Shown here piece by piece: positions 57,668 through 64,000 of a stretch of DNA of 64,000 nucleotides (within the stretch, counting starts at the first letter, position 1; the number at the start of each line of letters is the position of its first letter). This stretch comes from Amyloporia xantha (taxonomy: Eukaryota; Basidiomycota; Agaricomycetes; Polyporales; Adustoporiaceae), in contig JAYKKR010000006.1 in assembly GCA_036971615.1 (NCBI GenBank), forward strand, positions 1,178,001 to 1,242,000, given 5' to 3'. The position numbers and the translations under genes were made by a program. Under the pieces are notes generated by a model. That model was not told where the DNA came from and did not search any database. It saw only the letters and a program-made list of their open reading frames with translations.

Positions 57668-59199
57668 ATGTCCGAACGCCCACTTTCAACATTGTCTCTT
57701 CCTGCTCCCATGCTTTCCGCGCTCACTCAAGGCGGGTATGAAACAGTGCAGGATTTGTACTCATTGACTCCGGAGAGACTAGCCAAAGGTCCGAATATGT
57801 TACCACGTGGCATCTACGCGTCACTTTAATGGACACCATATAGACCTGGACATATCCCTCGCGTCGTCGCAAGCCATCTTTTCAGCCACACAGAACCCAA
57901 AGACCGCACCCATGACGCAGTCTGCTGCATCGATGGTCGGTGCTACTACACAGTACTCTACTCTTTGCGGCCCGCTAGATAGACTGCTCGATGGTGGTCT
58001 AAAACGAGGGTATATCTTGGAGCTGTCAGGCGCTCCTGGCTGCAGCAAAGAAGCACTGGCCGCACAAATTGCTGGAAGCCTCGTCGACTTATCACAAGGC
58101 GTTCTTTTTGTTGGTATGTACGATTGACCCTGTTTAGTAACTGTGGTGCTGAAGGATGCAGATATGCAGAACATGACAAGTCCCGCCACCCTAAATAAGC
58201 TACTACGTAGTAAGTTTGTCATATGTCCGGAACCTTGTAAGTGACAGTTATTCACCCGCACTCTAGAATCAACAGTCAATGCTCCAGACTACAAGAAGCT
58301 AGTTCATTACCTGCAATTGTACACCTTGCCAGATCTCATGATTTTCCTCCGGAATCTTCCTGCGTACTTGCAGACACATCCAGAAGTAAAGGCATCTCTT
58401 GTCATTAGTGAAACACGCGTGTGAAATTCTTTACAGATCACAACGCTTGTATTGAATTCTTTGTCATTTCCATTCCAGTCTCCCGTCGGCCTATCCTCTT
58501 CAAGTCGTAATATTGCCCTGGACAGGGTCAAGCAAGTATTAACAAGGGCTTGTGCCTCTATGAAGTTGACAGTACGCACTTCATATCCGAGACATATCCG
58601 ATATTTTCGAACTGTATGTGTGACGATAGGTTGTTATCACAAGCCAGCTGGCTACCAAATTACTCAAGGCCGACGGCTCCGCAGCAAACTACGATACGGG
58701 CTCGAAAGCAGTTATGGTTCCGCAGCTTGGTCCGTCTGAGATATTTCTTGCATCCGGAACTCCGCAGAGGACACTCATGTGAAAAACCTTGATGATGTCT
58801 AGGCAATGCCTATCTTCCTTCCGGCAGAACATATAGGGCTCTGATCATCCCACAGTCACGAACTACCGGGTGAGTTCTGCGCCTTGTTCTTTTTACGACA
58901 TAGCTTAAGTTGAAACGATCCGTACATTCAGTATCATACGTCTTCTGTCCTCCCCGACGCATGCTCAGGGACAAAAACCATTGAGGGAAGAACCTTACCA
59001 AATTGTACGAGAATTTCCCTCTCTGTCTCCGTCATCTGCTTTCCTAAAGTCGGACTCGCGGACATGCAACTCAGATAGGTGGTGTCATGCAATAGCGGGG
59101 TACGTTGCAAGCCGCACGCCTTGCGCCGGCCTCAATGAATTGTGCCCTGATCGATTTGTTTGTAAATCGGGGGTTTCTCGGATATTGGCACCGTTCTGA
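57668..59199 (+). CDS. RAD51C-like RecA-family protein with degenerate Walker motifs
   Basis: Starts at the ATG at 57668 (MSERPLSTLSLPAPMLSALTQGGYETVQDLY), a helix-hairpin-like N-terminal domain. The core reads TQYSTLCGPLDRLLDGGLKRGYILELSGAPGCSKEALAAQIAGSL...LFVDMQNM and later LPAYLQTHPEITTLVLNSLSFPFQSP, closely following RAD51C. GNAYLPSGRTYRALIIPQSRTTG near 58803-58871 and FSIIRLLSSP follow. RAD51 paralogues help load RAD51 at breaks and stalled forks. The P-loop is GAPGCSKE instead of GxxGxGKT/S, and the Walker B position expected to be Asp is Asn (LVLN). The end at 59199 is the first stop of the last long frame; small introns there could change the last 40 residues. It is divergent from the RRM gene, with starts 321 bp apart. 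Confidence 0.75.
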
Positions 59200-59227
59200 C
59201 CGCCGCCAGCTGGCCGCGAGAACTCCA

Positions 59228-60179
59228 TTATGAACTGTTTGTTTTGCTCAGAATGCTGTCTGGGCCTATGATTACGTCCATCTTCCAGTCATGCAGTGCT
59301 GTCGGCACCTGTTCAGCCTCGAGGATTTGCTCCCGTAATGCCAGCGCCACTGATTGATGGTGCAGCATCAGTACGGACCACCTGCCAGGATACATCTGAC
59401 CGCACCTAACACGGGTGTCTCCCGGGTGTTTGCAGATTTGGACGATGTGTACAGAGATATGAAACGATCGTAGTATCCTTTGCCGTGTCCCAGACGAGAT
59501 AGAGATCGATCAAACGCGACACCTTTTCCGCATGTCAGTAGCGTTAGTGCAGCGAAACAGCACAAAGTGATCAATAATTGATTACCTGGCACGAAAATCA
59601 AATCCAGCTGGTCTACTTCTTCATCTAGAGCTATACGTGATGATTTGCACTTCAATGGTAATCCCGGTTGTCCCGGAAGGCAGCAAGACGGACCGTTCTG
59701 ACGCCGTTTACCCTTCCATTCGTAATCGGGCTCCTTGATTCCCCATAATCCGCTCGGTAATACGCGCAGGTCTTCCTCGCCGTAAACCTTAAGGAAGTCC
59801 ATTTTTCCCTCGCACGCCACATCAATCTTGGGTACAAAGAGGGATTTCCCTGCCAAAAGGTCACATTAGGTCAGATTGCTGGGCGAAGAATATGAAGACG
59901 TCACACCAGCTCGTAATATCTCAGATATGAGTCCTGAAGTGTCCAACTCCCCGACAGGCATACTCATGTAGCAACTAATGTTGCGACTACGGAGAAAAAA
60001 ATCTGACGCTAGCACTTGATCAGTAACCATTCGCGCTGCAGACAGTGCGCTCAATTATCTGCCTGCACTGGATGAATTGAATTCATACACTGCTGCTGGA
60101 CATCTGCCGATGACACACGTCGTAATTTAGTTGCCATTGCCTTGCGCAGGGCTGTCTTCTGGCCTTGGAGAGTCGTCAT
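59228..60179 (-). CDS. FAU1: 5-formyltetrahydrofolate cyclo-ligase
   Basis: The ATG at 60179 gives MTTLQGQKTALRKAMATKLRRV. A chain of six or so exons ends ALHDWKMDVIIGPDSILSKTNSS at 59228. The enzyme uses ATP to turn 5-formyl-THF into 5,10-methenyl-THF, the only known way back for this folate store. Signature motifs are visible in order: the basic N-terminal helix, [70 protein letters not shown] (the phosphate/substrate loop), and the closing V-A-L-A-L-R-E-Q. The introns inside the VPG/VAFD motif must be removed for it to read through, which supports the exon model. Length is close to the family's usual 200-230 aa. Confidence 0.88.
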
Positions 60180-60605
60180 TATCAGATCGATTGAGCATGC
60201 GTATCCCGCAAGGAGGATTAGACCGGCTAGTCTGCTGGCCAATGTCAATGTGCTCCATCGGAGACGAAGTGGCAGTAGAAGGCACGAACTGTTTAGGGAG
60301 GTATGACCGTGTGCTGCGTCCAATGACCTGGCACAGAGGCAATGAATCCCATGCTATCGCACAACGGGTGGAACACCGGTCCCACTGACCGTGATACGGA
60401 CCGAGCAGTGTGTTCGCAATCCCACAGCCAGAAGCTTCTCCTGACCAACGGTCGTCCCACAGCTCGTACTTTAGCCTTTCCCCCGCACGGCTGGAGTGTG
60501 ATTACCATATATGGACATGTGGAAGAACGCGCACAGCACGCAGTTGAAGGATCCCTTTCATTTCCCTCAACATGATGACTGACCGCCCGGTGGCCAGTTT
60601 CTAGC

Positions 60606-61265
60606 ATGCTCGAGAAGGACCCAACATCCCCTGTTGCCCCCCTCGCACCGTACCCGCCCCTCCCGTCGACGGAGTCCCGCAGTCGGGCACCAGAATTTTA
60701 CGGGTTCGTCGCCTGGACGTCTACCTATCTTTTGTTCTGTATATACCTCCTTTGGGCTCTTCTACCGGACGAATACATCGTCTGGCTGGGAGTGTCCTGG
60801 TACCCTAACAGGTGGGCATCCCCATCGAACGTTCCTCGTGTACAAATATCTATTAATCTCCGTACCTGGCCATTCTGGCTTCTACTCGTGATATTCCAAG
60901 ACAATGGGCCGTCCTCCTCCCAGCCTATTCCGTCGTATTGGTGTTGTTGACATATTACACATATTTCGCCTTGGCGCTGTCCGGGACGCCAGCCTTCTCT
61001 GATATCAGCACGATAACAGGTACGTTCCTTGGTAACAGCATTAATGGCTATCTAAGAGCTCGACGCCACAGATTCCAAAGCACATCTGCCTCCCCTCGAT
61101 GCAGACAATCCGTATCTCGCACATGCACGGCCTAACGCAATCCCGGAGATGTATGACATCCCTATCGGGATCGTTAACCGCGTTGTGTATGGCGCTGGAA
61201 GGCATGACACCCGGGGAGAGCCTAACAGGCCAGGTCCCTCAGATACAGTAGATTCTATCCGCTGA
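60606..61265 (+). CDS. GPI19: GPI-GlcNAc transferase subunit PIG-P
   Basis: Three exons (60606-60811, 60901-61019, 61072-61265) give 172 aa in frame. Two membrane hairpins identify the PIG-P/DPM2 family: EFYGFVAWTSTYLLFCIYLLWALLPDEYI and RQWAVLLPAYSVVLVLLTYYTYFALAL. The intervening LGVSWYPNRQWA and the following DISTITD are conserved. PIG-P is a small ER subunit of the complex that transfers GlcNAc to phosphatidylinositol, the first step of GPI-anchor synthesis. A hydrophilic C-terminal tail of about 60 residues (NPYLAHARPNAIPEMYDIPIGIVNRVVYG) is usual for fungal forms. It is divergent from FAU1, with 426 bp between start codons. Confidence 0.9.
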
Positions 61266-61776
61266 TAACGAGGAGCTGTGCCAATCTTCTCGCATGATTG
61301 GGTTTGATGCTCTGTATGACGTGGGCCACAAGGCGTTCAGCTGGTATTTATTTATTACCTTTTGTAGAGACACAACGCCCACTCGTATAGGCTAATTTAG
61401 TGTATCGGGATGGTAACTTCCGAATTCGCTCCGAGAGATCCGCCAGACTTGTTGCCGAATAATTCCAACTCCTGAACGCGTTCACCGACCGGTAAAGCAA
61501 ATCTGACGGATGAATCAGGTAGCAGGCATTATAACATTACCTATCCTAGTATACCTGATACAAGCAGTAGTGTTACAGAGCAAATATAGCAGATGGGAGA
61601 CCCAAGTAGCCCACTGGAGATAACATGCAAGTCGTAACCAGCCCGGACTTTCGCATTCAGAGGACGCCTGCCGTTGAGACACTATCAAAAAGATATTATT
61701 TGGATGCGCGAATTATGCAAAAATTCTCCGACTCGGACATTTGAACAAGAACGAGATATTCATGGTTCATGAGCGC

Positions 61777-63630
61777 TCAGAAGTTATTAGAAGATACGAT
61801 AGCAGGGCCAGGCAGACCTCGCCACTGGAGGAGGATATAGATGAATACACAGTACGATTGGGAGAGAACGAAGGATAAACTTACCTGGCTCGCGATATAC
61901 GGATTGGTTTCCGTCTCTCCGTATGAATCCCGTTCTTCGTAACGATCGTCTGGATTCCACGTGGGAGAAGAAGGAGTGACGGGTGGCAGCGGAACAGGCA
62001 ATAACGGGCAAGAAGGGCGTGTATATTCCTCCTCGGAATCAGAAGACGGATCCCTGAGGTAGTCCACGTTTGTGCGCGTGGCCAGGCTCTGAGGAACCCA
62101 CCTCAGCTTCGACGGGAGCTTCCCAACCTCGTGCACTTCAGAGACCAATGGAGTGTCGAAGCCCACGGTGAACTGGGAAGGCGACGTGCTGCCATGATCC
62201 GACGAAGGAAAAATACCATGCGTGCGCAGGTGGCGTTTGGCGTTGGAGCGGACGGCGAAACTCTTCGTGCAGGTGGGTATAGGGCATTTGTACGCTAATA
62301 TGGCGGTGGTCAATTAATCAAGCGCGCCAAAAAATATCCGCGAGGAAGACGTACGCTTCGCGCCCGAGTGTGAGTTCATGTGGGTCGCCAAACCGCTGGG
62401 ACGAGGAAACAACTTGTAGCAGACCGTACATTGATGCATCTTCGACTTCTTCTGTGATGGCTTGGACCTCTCCGATGCCGAGGCGCCAGATGGAGGTACA
62501 GCGGTCGCGGAATCAGATTCAAAAGATCGCTTTGAGCTGCGCGCCGGCTGCTGCCCAATACGATCAAGTTCATGCGCGCTAGCAATGCTGCTGTAAGCAT
62601 TATCGAACGATGAGCGGGACCAGTCGTCAGGGACGTTGATTTCCATACGCATCCGCTCCCCTCCAGTGCCCGAACCTTGGTATGAACCACGAGAAAGCTC
62701 AGACACTGCAGACGGCGGACTGCTCTCCGAATCATCGTCATAATCCTCGCCAGTGTCTCCATCGTATACAAGCCCGGGGACTGCCGAGGGACTCATGGGA
62801 TCATGGATGGACTCCATGGAGTCCCGGCGCAGCTGAGACGGGTAAGATGCTAGCCGCGGAGGTTGTCCATCTACGAACGTAGATGTTTCTGGGAGGATGG
62901 ACTGGAAGGAAGGGGTGTGCGATACTAGGGGAAGTACATGGAGCATAGGGTGTCCTGACGACGTATGTGAGTTCCCGACGAGAGGATGGATGCTGGCGGT
63001 CTGCTGTGGGACTAGCCGATGAGTGGCCGCTGGAGGTTCGAAGTCCGCCCGCGCGTCCAAATATTGGTTATTTGTGCTGTAAGCTGCCCTCCGTTCGGCA
63101 TCGCTCTCCTGTCGCCCGCGGTGGCGAACGCCGTGAGTGCTTTCGAGGCCAAGCTGACTCGAATGGGTATGGGAGCCCGCTGAGGCCAACTCTGCGTCGA
63201 ACACAGCAGCGCTTTGATACGGGACACTGAAGGCGGCACCGTACGCGGTCTCTGGTAGATGGGTTCTCTGTGACGATTCTGGATACCCGACCATTTGCGA
63301 CGCGGTCTGATCGGCGTAATACGTGGAAGAGGAGGGTACGGGATCGCAATACGTGGAGTGAGCACTGTGCAAGTCCTGGTCCCGGAGATCGAATGGCCAT
63401 GCTTGATGCGCGGCAAGAGAGGAGTGGCTCACGCCAGTGTTCGGGATGTTGGCCACAGCATGCGTGCCAGGAATGTGGTAGGACGCGAACTGGTATCTCG
63501 GGAGTGATTGAGGGACAGGCTGAGGATACTGCTCATCGAAAGCGAGAGTCGCGACTGGTAGAGGATTGGTGGATGCAGAGCCGGATTCATGTCTTTGCCA
63601 AACGCCAGACATTGAATTGTCTCGGAACAT
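61777..63630 (-). CDS. C2H2 zinc-finger transcription regulator
   Basis: The ATG at 63630 begins a long Ser/Pro/Gln/His-rich N-terminal region (about 390 residues, with an acidic DGDTGEDYDDDSE patch). Two adjacent C2H2 fingers follow: CTVCYKLFPRPSGLATHMNSH and CPIPTCTKSFAVRSNAKRHLRTH. A small intron at the linker (donor near 62355, acceptor near 62294) restores SGAKPYKC, close to the classic TGEKPYKC linker. A further intron near 61835-61890 joins NPYIASQ to WRGLPGPAIVSSNNF, ending at 61777. Predicted nuclear DNA-binding protein; target genes unknown. More 5' exons could lie to the right. Confidence 0.82.
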
Positions 63631-64000
63631 AGGCGAGCTGTGATGATCCCCGTAAGGCGTTAGCGCGAGTAACCAGTAGCCATGACGGATGCACTCACTG
63701 ATAACCGGAGTGGGCTGTGTACGGGTTGGTGTGGAGGGGGAGATGGACGAGGGGACTCAGGCGAAGGAGATGGCGGTCTTTAGGCTCGGAGGATGTTCAG
63801 TCATGACTGCGTTGCATGAACTCAACATCACTGGCAACGCGCAATTCATATGGACCAGAAGACGGACACGAGACAGGAGGGTGCCTAACCTGCCATAGTC
63901 GGAAGTCGTATTCGAATATTGCGTGTGAGAAACGCAGAAGTTACCTGCCTTGTCCTAATCCGAGAAGTCTCAGCGCGCCATTTCCAACTGCCATGTTATC
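63631..64000. other. Right edge, upstream of the zinc-finger gene
   Basis: A probable promoter/5' UTR of the zinc-finger gene. Only a short frame occurs; nothing identified. Confidence 0.4.

Overview
The window looks like nuclear DNA of an Agaricomycete fungus (Basidiomycota), probably a wood-decay or polypore-type species. The genes are cut by many 50-60 bp GT-AG introns. Families typical of that group are present: DUF6593, divergent F-box/LRR proteins and secreted FAD-linked oxidases. A tRNA-Asp gene carries an intron next to the anticodon. There are no operons or prokaryotic signals. Exon borders below were read by eye from splice consensus and reading-frame continuity.

Layout. 1-5 kb: almost no recognisable gene, apart from one open frame running off the left edge. 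5.3-15.3 kb: F-box protein (+), DUF6593 protein (-), the CAAX protease RCE1 (+), a KLHDC4/Kel3-type kelch protein (+) and a second F-box-like protein (-). 15.7-20.2 kb: a gene-poor gap. 20.2-38.7 kb: a lineage-type oxidoreductase region with two berberine-bridge-type FAD oxidases (both -) and two Zn alcohol dehydrogenases (one -, one +). These are two paralogous pairs separated by gene-free DNA with repeats. 39.5-41.1 kb: F-BAR protein (+). 42.2 kb: tRNA-Asp (-). 43.8-45.6 kb: a GPI-anchored CRH-type GH16 cell-wall transglycosylase (+). 46.4-54.1 kb: a very large UNC80-like protein (-). 55.6-63.6 kb: a compact block of conserved genes, namely a multi-RRM protein (-), a RAD51C-like protein with degenerate Walker motifs (+), 5-formyl-THF cyclo-ligase (-), the GPI-synthesis subunit PIG-P (+) and a two-finger C2H2 regulator (-).

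The most interesting structures are not genes. Three non-autonomous hAT-like elements each have terminal inverted repeats and a perfect 8-bp target-site duplication. One sits inside another (33.76-34.77 kb, inner 33.82-34.33 kb), and the third lies about 80 bp upstream of the tRNA gene. A foldback structure with two arms of about 145 bp lies at 26.98-27.45 kb, flanked by a short direct repeat.

Functional links. RCE1 (CAAX processing), PIG-P (GPI assembly) and the GPI-anchored GH16 enzyme belong to membrane-anchoring and cell-wall pathways, but they are ordinary housekeeping neighbours rather than a cluster. The FAD-oxidase/dehydrogenase region is the only candidate for a shared metabolic role: each pair keeps its exon layout and a similarly placed TATA box, which fits segmental duplication followed by inversion of one dehydrogenase.
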